The notes: generated by a model from the sequence alone, not told the origin. A stretch of DNA of 64,000 nt from Auriscalpium vulgare (GCA_019915015.1 JAHBBC010000018.1:948501-1012500); one strand, 5' to 3'; positions 32,885 through 43,392 are shown, numbered from the stretch's first letter. Made by a program: numbers and translations.

Positions 32885-35800
32885 CTAGTCGCGAAAACCC
32901 TCCACCCCCTGCTTCTGGGTTCGCGAGATGCGCTTGCGGCCGCGTGGAATAGTGGGGATTGACGCCATGACTCCCGTGTTTGGGTCCGTGATCGTGATTG
33001 TCTGCCTCTCGTCTGCAAAGTTTTGCACGGTACTTCCCGTGAGAACGTCAAAGGGCCTCCCCAGGAGCATGTCGTACGCCGGGTTGCGGATGATATGCAC
33101 CTGTACGTATAGCGTTATACCCCCAATCTTCATCGGGACGTTTCTAGCCAGGCCTAGCGACCTATCGCGACTTTTGTTGGCCGATATCATATCCAGGCGA
33201 ACGTTCGGATCGTAATGCAGCCCGAGGTAATGGCATACGTCCTCGGACATGGAAATAATCTGCGACCCGGGATCCACGACTGCCTCGATGTGCGCTTGGT
33301 TGTCGACTAGTGGCAAGATCGAACGGAGGGCCAGCGATTCCTTGGCGACTTCCAACGGCTCAGGGTCTGGTTCCCCTTCTCCTGCTTCTCCTAGATCTCC
33401 CATCAGAACCTCCACAATGACTTCTCCTACACGCGTCCCCTCGGGCAACTCCGTTGGCTGGTGTCCCAGGGCTTGCAGAAAGGTTTCGGGCATATGGTCC
33501 GCGAATCCCCTCACCACCTTCTCGTCCTCTCCTTCCCCTTCGTCCTGGTCAAAGTCGAACGGAAAGAGCTCTGGTTCGCTTTCCACCATCGCCTGGACTA
33601 CTGGTACTCTTGCCTCGTTTGGGACCCGCTTAGGGGTCACCACGTTGCGAACTTGAGCGCGTACTTCCGGGGCAATGGACATGAGCTCCCTCTGTGTCAA
33701 GGTGACCTCCGCATTCATGGCCCTCTCATAAACCTTACTTGCTATTACGGGGTCGCGGACCGGGGCGACCTTATTGTATGCTGGGTCCGCCTTGCGCTGC
33801 CCCGCGCCTCGTTGGTAACTTGCCGGCCCTATGTACGTCGCGTCGGGCACCTTCGCGAAAGGGTGGATCGGAGGTGTTAACGGCTCCTCACCCGCTGTGG
33901 TGTCTTCGTCGGCCTGCCTTTGTTTGTCTGCGCTATCCCCAGTCTCCCCTGGTCGGTCGACGGCCTCCGGCTCGAAGGAAACCTGCTTCTTGGCTTGCGT
34001 AAACGGCTTCCTCTTCGGAATGACCACCTCTGGAACTCGTCGCGATCTTTCGCGCTCGCCAGGCAGCAGCCCTATTGCCTGGGGAAACTCGCCCGCGTCC
34101 AGTGCGGCCTGCCGGCGTTCCTTCTGAGCTTGCCTTTCCGCTCGGGCCGTCAGGAGCACTGCCATCTCCTGCTGGAGCTCCGTCATTCTGTCTTCGTCGG
34201 TCAATTGCGGCGTCAGTTGGATTAGGCCGGCGACCGTCTGCACTTTGGCCGGCACTGGCTCGTAGTCCATCGTCGTCAGCATCATGGCTTCTGACTGTCC
34301 GTGTTGATTCCCGGCGTAGTACGCATCCACACGCTGCTTCAGCGGGCCTTCTCCTAGCGGGATAAGTCCTCCACCCTTCAGAACGACCCGGTTGTTGTGG
34401 TCCCTAGATACGCGACCCGTCGCGATGTAGTCCTGGACCACCATACATTCCCTGACGAAGTGCCCCGTTTGGCCGCAGAAAAGGCATCCTGACGGCCCTC
34501 CCTGTCCGCCTTGATTTCCTTGCGTGGCGCGTGGCTGTTGAGTTCCCGAGGTACCCCCGTAACCCCTCTGACCTCCGCCGTTCCCCTGGTTGACGAGCAT
34601 CCGCGCGAACTGTTCGGCGACCGCGGCTTTGATTGCTTCTTGAAACTGTTCTATTTTGATTACAGGCTCCGTCGTTGCAACCGCCACTGCCGGTCCTGCG
34701 CTGACCGCTGGTACGATTGAGGGAGTGCCCCTCAGCTCGTACTCTCCTGCCTCTAGCACGTCGGCCATGGGGTACGGTGTTTCTTTATCGTGGTCCGGCA
34801 ATTTGATCTGCAGTCTCGTCGCCACCCTGTTCATGAGGCTGTCCTGGAAAGCGCGAAGGAACGCGATATCGCGCTCACGGGTCGAGATCCTGCTTTTCTT
34901 AACCAGGAAGTCGGTGATCGCGAAGAACTGCCGATAGAATTCGCTGAGCTCGCCGCCGGACGCAATGCCCAGACGGTACCGACTGCCTACGAGCGCGTCC
35001 ATGTCCGCGATGGTATACTTGCGGTCCTCATCGGCTCCCGGGTACAGTTTAACAATGGCGTCCTGAAAGTCTTGGTAGGTCTTGGTGGGATCCTTAAACT
35101 CCGGCCTCGCTTCCCACTCCTCAGCCGTCGCGACGTCTAGGTAACGCACTGCATGGCCCTTCTTCGCCGTATCATCCGCTAGTTGAGCCCGGGCAAAGAG
35201 ATGGTTCAGCTCGTCGAAGTAACGCGGTAACTCGCGGGCCTTCTGATTGAAAGACGGTGTGTTGCGGTCCCCGCGGGTAGGCATTGCGACTGGCGCGACG
35301 TTGGGCTGAGGCGGTATTGCCTGTTGTCCGCCGCCTCCCCCTCCTCCACCGCCTCCGCCTCCGCCGCCGCCTCCTCCACCCGTTCCTGTTCCTTGTTGCT
35401 GTGTACTCATTCCTGACTGTGTTGGCGACTTTGGGTTGCTGGGGTTCGAACGGCTTGATGGAGCTTCTTGGGGATTGTTGCTAGCTTCCGCGACGTTTTG
35501 CGAAGTCCTATCTTGTAAGGAAACGGCCCGTCCCCATCCCGGACTGACCCGTTCGTTCCTCGAGCATTCCCCTTCCGGATCATGCCGTGTGTGATGGTCG
35601 CTATCGCCACCATCAGAATTCAGAAGCAAACCTTCTAGTCCCTCGATCGTGACGCGATCCCCTCCTGTGATCAGGGACCTAGGGTCCTCTCCGGCGCGTC
35701 GGATCTCCCTACTGAGGGTCGGTCCATGCGGATCCTCTTCTTCTGATGGCAGACTTGATAGCGATGAGACTTCCCCCTGTTCGTCTTGTGGTTCCTCGAT

Positions 35801-35908
35801 TTCTGCCTCTATGGCCGCCTGTCGCGACGTATTGCGAGCGTCCGCCCTCGTGGTCCTCTGCGGCTGTGTTCGCGTTGGGAGGTGGGCTATCTTGGGTTTC
35901 GGCGCCAT
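32885..35908 (-). CDS. gag: Ty3/gypsy gag with zinc knuckle and protease
   Basis: 1,007 aa from MAPKPKIAHLPTRTQPQRTT. A long acidic and disordered N-terminus contains an unusual poly-Gly run (19 Gly near residue 175-193). The capsid region follows (ARELPRYFDELNHLFARAQL; FLRAFQDSLMNRVATRLQI). A CCHC knuckle CLFCGQTGHFVREC is near residue 475, and a retropepsin domain with AVVDPGSQIISMS near 875 and LLGRPFDVL near 965. The protease lies at the gag C-terminus, in the gag frame, and the stop is followed by pol in the -1 frame. Gag packages the RNA; the protease matures the polyprotein. Confidence 0.93.
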   Translation of the reverse strand: MAPKPKIAHLPTRTQPQRTTRADARNTSRQAAIEAEIEEPQDEQGEVSSLSSLPSEEEDPHGPTLSREIRRAGEDPRSLITGGDRVTIEGLEGLLLNSDGGDSDHHTRHDPEGECSRNERVSPGWGRAVSLQDRTSQNVAEASNNPQEAPSSRSNPSNPKSPTQSGMSTQQQGTGTGGGGGGGGGGGGGGGGGGQQAIPPQPNVAPVAMPTRGDRNTPSFNQKARELPRYFDELNHLFARAQLADDTAKKGHAVRYLDVATAEEWEARPEFKDPTKTYQDFQDAIVKLYPGADEDRKYTIADMDALVGSRYRLGIASGGELSEFYRQFFAITDFLVKKSRISTRERDIAFLRAFQDSLMNRVATRLQIKLPDHDKETPYPMADVLEAGEYELRGTPSIVPAVSAGPAVAVATTEPVIKIEQFQEAIKAAVAEQFARMLVNQGNGGGQRGYGGTSGTQQPRATQGNQGGQGGPSGCLFCGQTGHFVRECMVVQDYIATGRVSRDHNNRVVLKGGGLIPLGEGPLKQRVDAYYAGNQHGQSEAMMLTTMDYEPVPAKVQTVAGLIQLTPQLTDEDRMTELQQEMAVLLTARAERQAQKERRQAALDAGEFPQAIGLLPGERERSRRVPEVVIPKRKPFTQAKKQVSFEPEAVDRPGETGDSADKQRQADEDTTAGEEPLTPPIHPFAKVPDATYIGPASYQRGAGQRKADPAYNKVAPVRDPVIASKVYERAMNAEVTLTQRELMSIAPEVRAQVRNVVTPKRVPNEARVPVVQAMVESEPELFPFDFDQDEGEGEDEKVVRGFADHMPETFLQALGHQPTELPEGTRVGEVIVEVLMGDLGEAGEGEPDPEPLEVAKESLALRSILPLVDNQAHIEAVVDPGSQIISMSEDVCHYLGLHYDPNVRLDMISANKSRDRSLGLARNVPMKIGGITLYVQVHIIRNPAYDMLLGRPFDVLTGSTVQNFADERQTITITDPNTGVMASIPTIPRGRKRISRTQKQGVEGFRD
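32894..32900 (-). promoter_or_regulatory. -1 frameshift slippery site between gag and pol
   Basis: Read on the minus strand in the gag frame the bases are G GGT TTT, an exact X XXY YYZ heptamer, nine to ten bases before the gag TAG (32887-32885). A -1 slip gives GGG TTT TCG CGA CTA GAG, which runs straight into pol. A downstream structure was not modelled. Confidence 0.75.
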
Positions 35909-35977
35909 GTTGATCAGCGACCGGGTGCCGTCTACGAGGCTGATTTTAAAGCTCGAACACGATCGTCATCACCATAC

Positions 35978-35995
35978 CCCTCGCGGTGGGCTCCA
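35978..35995 (-). other. Primer-binding site
   Basis: Three bases (TTT) after the 5' LTR the minus strand reads TGGAGCCCACCGCGAG. It begins with TGG, which pairs with the CCA end of a tRNA. The tRNA species was not identified. Confidence 0.75.
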
Positions 35996-35998
35996 AAA

Positions 35999-36655
35999 TG
36001 ATACGCTATCACCCGGGACGGACCCTAGCGGGGCGTGCGGCGAGTGCCTCACAGGACAACAACCACCAACACTGCCTCCTATACGTCGCGATCCAGTCCG
36101 GGTGACTAGTCTTGCTGAGGGGGGAAGGTGTTCGTGTCGCTGTCGCGCTTCGTGCCCTCCCCGCGGTCGTGCGGGGCCACCTCCTACCGCCTAAACACCA
36201 AACTAAACACTCACCTGCCTGGGGATGCCCTCTACGGGATCCTCCTCCGAGTGCTTCGCACCCGTGTGCGAAGCGTCCGCCTATGGGCCGTCGTACCCCC
36301 TCTTGCCTGTCCGCCTGCCTACCTGTTCCCACATCGGTGGGGTCCTTCCTTCCTAAGTCTGGTAGCGCCTCAGGCTACAGTTTCTGTGAGGTAAAGGGTG
36401 TGGGTGGCTTGCGCCGCCCACAGGTTGATTGGGTTGCTACGTCTCGCGCAGCTCCCTAAGTAGTGGCTCTACCTACGTCGCTAAGCCCTCCCGATCTAGC
36501 CCGTTCCGGTGATCCGTTCCGTCGCCAGTCCCGGTTGCTCCTGGGTCGCCGGACCACGTTCCCATCACCCCCGCTCCCGCGACCCTGCGCCTCGCATGCT
36601 GCTTCCCCGTCTCGCGACGTCTCGCTACACGCTTGCCCGCGGCCTGAACCTATCA
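35999..36655 (-). repeat. 5' LTR of the gypsy element
   Basis: 657 bp and near-identical to 28392-29048; the one difference noticed is T at 36294 for C at 28687. It holds the promoter of the element. Confidence 0.93.
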
Positions 36656-37168
36656 CCGCGCTGCAAGATACCTCAAGTTCACAGGAGGCCGCGCAGAGGA
36701 AACTGCGCCAGCGAGGGCAGCATCCACGCGCAAGTTAGCTCAGCGTGGCTTCGTGCTTGATCTGCCGACACTGGGCTTGACAAGGTGCGTAATGCAGCGC
36801 GCGCTACGCGTCCTCGGCGATCCGCTGACACTTACACCTGTGCAGCGCTACTTTGCTGCCGCCACCCCCGTTTCCAGTGTTCTGAGACAGGTGTTCTGCT
36901 CATGGAGTTCGGCGCCGACCTAGAGATACCGGACGCGGATGAGACAAAGCTCTCTAGCAGATACGTGTCGCAGATCGCTGCTGCGGTGCACAAATGGCTG
37001 CGCGCGGGGGCGGGCGAGAGGGCTCCGCACGAGAGCATGGCATGCGCCGGGTGCGGCAAGGCCCAGGGCTCGCTCAAGCAGTGCGGTGAGGCTTGCCATT
37101 CCGTGCTTTACTGCACGGCCGCCTGCCAAAGTACGTCCCACCTACTTTTTCAATATAAGCATGACGAC
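36656..37168 (+). pseudogene. MYND zinc-finger gene, 3' part, cut twice
   Basis: It begins with the CCGC target duplication, then continues the exon from 28391: AARYLKFTGGRAEETAPARA to FVLDLPTLGLTR, with a donor AAGGTGCGT at 36782. A later exon reads VLLMEFGADLEIPDADETKL, IAAAVHKWLRAG, then the MYND finger CAGCGKAQGSLKQCGEAC followed by YCTAACQ and a donor at about 37130. MYND fingers bind Pro-rich peptides. The finger's last Cys/His pair and the rest of the gene are missing, because a truncated inverted-repeat element starts at 37169. The join between the two exon groups is not resolved. Confidence 0.7.
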
Positions 37169-37561
37169 CAACACTGGGGAGTAGTTTAGTGCACTATGTC
37201 CCTACAGTTGTAACAAGTGGGTGGTGTCATAGGCAGGTAGGATAGTGACGTGCAAGTATAGGGCAGTATAGTGCACTATAGTGCATATATCAGTACTATA
37301 GTGTCCTTGGATGCACTATAGTAGTAGTATGACTGTAAGGACCATTGTATTTTTGCACCAATATAATGGGCTTTGAAAATGTTATAAATAATGGTGTAGA
37401 TGCACAGGTGGAACTGCTATATAGAGGTAATTTAGCAGAATACATCTGGTTAACGGTAGAGAGCTGTAGGGCAATCACTGGCCAATGGATCCCATGGGTT
37501 TATGTACTATAGTGCATCAATAATATATTACAGAAATGCTGGGATATATGCACCTTCTCTC
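37169..37561 (+). mobile_element. Truncated copy of the 1,972-bp inverted-repeat element
   Basis: Matches the left arm of the full copies (43861 and 52790) from CAACACTGGGGAGTAG through GGGATATATGCACCTTCTCT with only a few changes, then stops abruptly at about 37561. The right arm is absent, so it cannot move and has no paired target duplication. Confidence 0.88.
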
Positions 37562-37976
37562 GGATTGCTGCCATGCGGCTGCAACTTTCCACCGACGGGG
37601 CGAGGATATTGACGACAATGACAATGTTGACGTGGAAGCCGGCAGTGCGCCGATACCCATCGCCACCAACGGCATCGCTGGGTCACACTCACCTCTGGGG
37701 ACGACTCCCGACAACGGGTGGCCCTCAACGGAGCCGGTAGTGAACACTCTTACATGGGGAAATATTCAGCCTGCCTGGACTGATGGGCCGGCTGTAGAGT
37801 GGGGAAATTACAAACCACCGGAAGAAACGGCACCGCCTGTGTCATGGGGAGCGGCAGGAGCCACTGACTGGCCAGTAACCGTTCCCCCTGGACATCCGAA
37901 CCCGCCACGCACGATAGAATACCCAGATGATAGACTGGTTACCGTGGGCCCGCCGGACACCGACAACCCACAGTAA
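37562..37976 (+). CDS. WG-repeat protein fragment, 5' truncated
   Basis: The frame is open from the truncated element (HLLSDCCHAAATFHRRGEDI) to DNPQ-stop at 37976. It has spaced Trp-Gly motifs: LTWGNIQPAWTDGP, VEWGNYKPPEE, VSWGAAGATDWP. The rest is rich in Pro, Thr and Asp and looks disordered. WG/GW motifs bind Argonaute in some proteins but also arise by chance in Pro-rich repeats. Possibly the end of a gene broken by the element, or part of a retroelement gag. No family recognised. Confidence 0.4.
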
Positions 37977-38184
37977 TCCCGCGTGATCAATAACCTGGCG
38001 ATGCGGAGGCCAAAGGAGCTTACCAAGATGGTGTTAATGTGGGCATACAGATGTCCCAGCGCGCACTAGCAGCAGCCATAGACCAGCTCGAGGCCACGGT
38101 GTCGCGCCGCAACATGGTTTGAAGATATTCTCTTCAAAACCAAGCGAGATCTCATCGAGATCGTATTTGACGATTGCCGACTGA

Positions 38185-39390
38185 ATGATACAACTTTGCC
38201 ATGAAGTCGAGTGCCCACTCCTTTCAACTCTTTCCCCCACACTCCTTCGCTTCCAACAAATCCTTGTTCTTTCACTTTCATTCTCTATCCAGTCCCCATC
38301 ATGCATTTCTCCCTTATGCCGAGTATCTGGCATGCCGTCGATCAACTCCGGGCCGCAACAACTCGCCTGGCCCAATCTACGACTGCCACCAGTATGTGCG
38401 CTTATGCGCAGATTCCCTAACGACACTGACCGTACCATCACCACGCATCTCTCAGACTATGTGGCATTGCCTGACGAAGAGTTGTTCCGTCCGAGCCAGG
38501 ATATTGAGAAGGAAGAGCAGACGAATCGGCTGTATTCGCTGGCGGAATTCGTCTCTCTGGAATCATCACCGTCTCGCCCTGCCCACCTCGTCGCACCTAT
38601 CTGGAACAACGCACTTCTAGGTCGGCTTAGTCCTTTGCCGGAGTTCAAGGCTACTGGCACATTCACGTTCACATCCCATCCGTTCCCCACTTCCTCCAGC
38701 ACCTGCGTTGATTCCCGTTCGGAGATGTTCCTTCGCCCCGAGCTCGATATTGCGCCACCTCGCCGACGTCTATGGTGCGGAGAAGTTAGCGGTCAGGAGC
38801 AGCTCGATGCAGAACACCTTCATGTGCGGTTCTCCTACGACGGATACACGGAGTTTGGACGCATCATGCATTACTTCGGTCAAGATGAGCAACATGCCGT
38901 ATTCGCCGCATTACTGGTACGCGCACCTCATCGTTCCCAGTACTCTCGCCCGCGCTTTGTCTTCCTCGAGGTTCCCCTGGAGCATTGCGCACCTTCGACT
39001 CTGCCCACCGATATTGTCTTCGCCCCCATCATTGAGCTCTCCGAAACCGACACCATCGAGTCCCGTCATATCATCATCGAACGTCCAGAACTCCCTGACC
39101 CGTCTAGCCCCGGTGCACTATCCAAGCCAACGCCACTCGTTGTTGACGCTCTCGTGGATCTTTTCCGCGGCCTGGAGGATCCTTACGGCGAGTTCGACAG
39201 TCCAGTCGCACGCAATGCTGCGGCGTTTGGCCTCTCGAACATGCCGGGCGGTCTCAACCTGGACAGCGAGCTGAAGGACCACCGCATCGAGAGGACGCAG
39301 ACGGAGATCGACGAGAACGGGTATGTGCTGAGTTACGACCATCGATGGCTGAAGGTGGAGAGAGGAAAGAGGGTTGAACGACGACTCTGA
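38185..39390 (+). CDS. Uncharacterised intronless protein
   Basis: An open frame of 401 codons. The likely start is an internal Met at about 38328 (MPSINSGPQQLAWPN) or 38402 (MRRFPNDTDRTITTHLSDYV), since the first 45 residues are Ser/Leu-rich and unlike the rest. Folded-looking segments are RLYSLAEFVSLESSP, VRFSYDGYTEFGRIMHYFGQ, RPRFVFLEVPLEHC and VLSYDHRWLKVERGKR at the end. No motif recognised. Lack of introns and a setting between retroelement pieces suggest that it belongs to a mobile element, perhaps as a C-terminal part, but this is inference. Confidence 0.5.
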   Translation: MIQLCHEVECPLLSTLSPTLLRFQQILVLSLSFSIQSPSCISPLCRVSGMPSINSGPQQLAWPNLRLPPVCALMRRFPNDTDRTITTHLSDYVALPDEELFRPSQDIEKEEQTNRLYSLAEFVSLESSPSRPAHLVAPIWNNALLGRLSPLPEFKATGTFTFTSHPFPTSSSTCVDSRSEMFLRPELDIAPPRRRLWCGEVSGQEQLDAEHLHVRFSYDGYTEFGRIMHYFGQDEQHAVFAALLVRAPHRSQYSRPRFVFLEVPLEHCAPSTLPTDIVFAPIIELSETDTIESRHIIIERPELPDPSSPGALSKPTPLVVDALVDLFRGLEDPYGEFDSPVARNAAAFGLSNMPGGLNLDSELKDHRIERTQTEIDENGYVLSYDHRWLKVERGKRVERRL

Positions 39391-40731
39391 TCAGATGGAT
39401 GGTGGGTCACATGACTTGCTTCTCACTTACCCTTTTCATCCATGCTTCACAGTTTCTTGCCAGCCAAGGTCACTTGCTGGTCTGTATTACTCATGCATTC
39501 CTTTTAGCATGTGCTTTCTAGAGGCTGTACACCAAGTTCCTGGTGCCTGGTCATATGTGACTCCTTTTGACTCTTTGGACTCCTCTTATTCTAGCTCATT
39601 CTATTCCCCTTATTTTCATGACTCCCTTATGACTCCTTTTATTCTGTCTCATTCTATTCCCCTTATTTCATGACTCCCTTATGACTCCTTCATATACTAG
39701 TACCCTAGTTAGGTAGAATATTCCCACAAGAGAAAAGGTATAAATACCTGGCCTCTGGAGAAATTCTAGTGTCTCTTTTCCCCCCTACAAAGCTTCTTAT
39801 TCTATAAGTTGCTTTTTCCTTGACTTGATTGTTGAAGGAGTGCTGCTTGCCTCCTTGACTATATCAGTCACTTGCAGACCCTTGTTGTTCCCTCCGTTCA
39901 ACTCGTATTCTTGTGTTCCAATCGACGCTATTCTCACCAACGCTAGTTCTCATCGACATCACTGTTACGGAATTGGTTGTTGACTGCTCTGCTTTACGTG
40001 TCCCCTCGTGCTTATCTGTGTTATTGTCGTCACTGTTACGGAATTGGTTGTTGACTGCTCTGCTTTACGTGTCCCCTCGTGCTTATCTGTGTTATTGTCG
40101 TATCCGTCCGTTGCGTGTGTTGACCCCGTCCTCTGCGTGTGTCGAATCTGTGTTGGGAGTTCCACTGAAGTCCACTTGAAGTCCGCGTGCGTTCGCATCT
40201 GTTATCCACTCCGCATATCCCCCCATCCCTGCTCGACTTCACCGTCTAGTGTTTTTCCCCCATCGGTTCATTCTCGTTCTTCGGTCGTACTCCGTTGAAC
40301 GTCACCGTCTAGAGTATCGTCACCCGTACTCTGTATTCTTGCATCTCCGGACAATATCAATCTATGTGCACATCCGTACACACCCTCCGCACGTCCCCGT
40401 GCATTTCGTCTTTTGGATCTCTTCACCAGATTCCAGAACTCGACTCTTCGATCCTTCCCAGGTACTTCTTACGACATAAGTGCGGACCACCGAAGAACCA
40501 TCGCACAACGAACAACTAGGTAACTCCGGGAGTTTAGAGAACCCGAGGAGCCTAGGGCAGAAGTCTTCATTGTCACTCGTGCTGCGTTCCGCACCGCGAT
40601 ACTTCGAACCACTTCCCGCCGCGACAACGGATGCGCGCGCCAGTGGCATGGATTAAGCAGTAAGGGCTCTGGAACTGTTAGCCGATCGGCCATACCAAAG
40701 TACCCATAGCGCTGACGCATTATCTCGCCGC
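39391..40731. other. Pyrimidine-rich region, possible LTR or leader of a gypsy relic
   Basis: Pyrimidine-rich with imperfect direct repeats of TCTATTCCCCTTATTT and ATGACTCCCTTATGACTCCT (about 39598-39690) and a TATA box GGTATAAATACC at about 39738. This resembles a retrotransposon LTR and leader ahead of the decayed gypsy ORFs at 40.7 kb. No second LTR was found, so this is tentative. No gene seen. Confidence 0.4.
39960..40101 (+). repeat. 71-bp tandem duplication
   Basis: Two adjacent copies (39960-40030 and 40031-40101), each starting CACTGTTACGGAATTGGTTG and ending GTTATTGTCGT, identical as far as read. A recent replication-slippage event. Confidence 0.88.
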
Positions 40732-42062
40732 GTGGAAGGCGATACGGATGACGAGGAACTATACACCGATATGCCGTCGCTCGTTGACACAACTGAGACC
40801 GACACGGGTGCTGTGTCTGAGACCGAAGGCGGGCAGACCGCGTATATCGCCGACGAAGTAATAAACAAGTTGCGCACAGACGCTAGCACAACTCCCGGTA
40901 GGATGACGACAGTACGGCCAGTGCCGACAGCTGGGAGCAAAGGCAGTGACGAGTCAGTAGTCGAGGACCTATCCGAATTGCAGATCATGGCCACGCGCGT
41001 GTCAAAGTCAGACAGCACGGTTAAATCAGTACCTAAATGGGCGTATACGGCCAACATTTGTTGCCCGTCAACGACAGAGGAACAGCCCAATAGAAGCCCG
41101 TACCTTAACCAAGTACTGGCCGCTAACTTGCGCGTTGGTGGGGCAGAGATGTATGTTCTGTTCAACAGTGGAAGCACGACCAATGGGATTACCCATGAGG
41201 CCGCACATGTGGCCAAGTTGGATGTCTTCCAGCTTAAGGAACCCATGACTCTTCAATTAGGATGTGTAGGCAGCCGGTCGAAGGTGAACTTCAAAGCGCG
41301 ATCCGTGGTCACCGTCGATGGTAAAACACTGCCCTGCTTTCTTGATATCGTCAACATCAAACTTTATGATGTCATACTAGGGACTCCCTTCGTGAAGGAA
41401 TACCGGGCCACGCTGGATTTTGACCGTCACATCGTTTGACTAGGGGGTGTGGTCGTTCCTGCCTTGTCAATAGCTGAAGAAAAGGTGTTATTAAAACGCC
41501 GAGGCCGAACAGCCTATGCCAGCGCACCTGTAGAATTGAACACCCTGGCTACGGGGTCAGAATGAGGGCGCGTGGTGGGATCCACAATTGTAGAACCCGC
41601 CACCACGAACCGTGGGCTGCCTGGGATACGGCCGGCCGCAAAACCTCCGGACACTGAAACAACAATTGACACGCTGCGAAAAGAATGGTATATACGGACT
41701 GCAGATATTATGTGCCCAGTACCGCTAGAACTCCCACCTATGAGGGAGATTAATTATCAGATATCACTAATTGATAAATCACTAAGAATACATTACCACT
41801 TGCCTCGCTACCCCAACGCGCTAAAGCTCCAACTAGCGGAGAAACTCCAGTGCTATGTGAACGCGGGGTGGTGGAAGCGCCAAGTTGCGACTGAGGTGGC
41901 ACCATTACTGTGCATTCCGAAAAAATCAGGCAAATTACGCACCATTGTCGATGCGCGAAAATGGAACAATAACACCCGCAAGGACGTGACACCGTTCCCA
42001 GACCAGGACCAAATCCAAATGGATGTGGCAAGAGCCAAATTCTGCTCCAAAATCGACATGAG
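40732..42062 (+). pseudogene. Decayed Ty3/gypsy protease-RT fragment
   Basis: The first frame (to 41439) encodes a retropepsin-like domain: GGAEMYVLFNSGSTTNGITH, with Asn in place of the catalytic Asp of DSG, and VILGTPFVKEYRATLDFD. A second frame from about 41572 encodes the start of reverse transcriptase: VNAGWWKRQVATEVAPLLCI, PKKSGKLRTIVDARKWNN, then AKFCSKIDMS, where similarity stops at 42062, before the catalytic DD box. The loss of the protease Asp, a stop between the parts and the truncated RT make it inactive. Confidence 0.78.
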
Positions 42063-43392
42063 CCTCCATGCGTGCATTGGCCCATTCACCCCAAGTACCT
42101 TTCTGACCCTGACTGCTTTTATCTGACTTGTTTCTTTTATGTCTTGATCTCATTATTACAGCCTGTACCTTACCTGAATGAAAGATTTGGTTTTTTGAAT
42201 ACAATGTGTGAACATAGAGAGACCCTCATCTGAGAAATTTACCCTTCCTATAGGGTGTTATAGAGAATATATAGCCGGCATAGAGGCATAGCAAGGTCCT
42301 TTTGTATCTAGACAATATAGCAGCATAGTGTACTATGGTAGTGCTATGGTTGCTATGGAGGACCTTACCCTCGCTATGGTAGTGCTATGGATGACCTTAT
42401 CCTTCCTATGGTTGCTATAGATCACCTTAGTATGCTATACATACTACTTAGACTATAGCCTAGAGATAGTATATATATACTTTATATGCTATAACAGTTC
42501 TTGAGTGAGCCATAGAATAAAGCATGGAGCTTATAATGTAGATGTATAATATGCCTTAGACACAACTCAAGCAATCTTGAAGTCACAAGGAACAAGACAA
42601 GAGAAGGCAATTCTGTTCATTTCACATAGCCTAGTACAAATGTAAATACATGATTACTACATGAGAGCCTATGTACCCAGAATATAATATCTACTACAGA
42701 GAATGATTAATGATCATATAGAATGTCCAAATAAGATGGGAACTTACCAGATAATTTCTGAAGAAACCAACTGTAGAAAATATATCAGTGATTATGAAAG
42801 CAAAAGATATATGATACCTTACCAATGTTTGAAGGGAAGATTGAAGTTGAGAGTGAGAAGTCAAGGGCAAGAAATTGAGGGCGAGAAGTCGAGAGGGAAG
42901 GGAAGGGAGTTAGCGGATGACACAGAAGGGGCAGCTGCCTTTATAGGCCGAGCGCGTGCACGGACCGTGCGGCATCACGTGACTATTTCTTTTGTTTGAG
43001 TGACGGGTGTCACAAATTACACAGAATTGATCATACTTCTTATATGGGCACAGTACTCTCGGGATATCTTCCGATGGTATGGTATGTGCTACTGTATTAA
43101 TATCACATTTTTTAACAGTTTATCACACCGCGATCAAACAGATCTCTGAATTTGTGGTTCTTTTGGCAGACAGCAGACGTGATTTTCGCTGTTCTATACG
43201 ATGCAGGCCACCAAAATTTAAGCTGACTTGCAGGTACGTATATATAGGCTGTCCCAAGGTGGCCCTAAGTTTGCACCCCATGAATCACAGCCGGTAGAAC
43301 ACGATCTGCCTGATATGTGCGCGCTAACACAGTTCGGGTAGCTCAGGCGCGCGTTTTGGACGACTTGTCTCTCGCTCCCACCGTCCCAACCC
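42063..43392. other. AT-rich non-coding, with GCTATGG repeats
   Basis: About 42290-42440 holds scattered direct repeats of GCTATGG and GGTAGTGCTATGG with GACCTTA between them. The rest is AT-rich, turns GC-richer after 42900, and shows no gene. Similar GCTATGG/TAGCTAT repeats lie at about 46760-46900. Confidence 0.5.

Larger units (their letters stand above)
28392..36655 (-). mobile_element. Complete Ty3/gypsy LTR retrotransposon
   Basis: Two 657-bp LTRs, each starting TGATA and ending TATCA, flank gag-protease and pol (RT, RNase H, integrase) on the minus strand, with a primer-binding site and polypurine tract in the right places. The target duplication is CCGC (28388-28391 and 36656-36659). 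One LTR difference was noticed by eye (C at 28687, T at 36294), so insertion was very recent. Both ORFs are open throughout, so the copy could be active. The integrase has a GPY/F module but no chromodomain. Confidence 0.95.
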
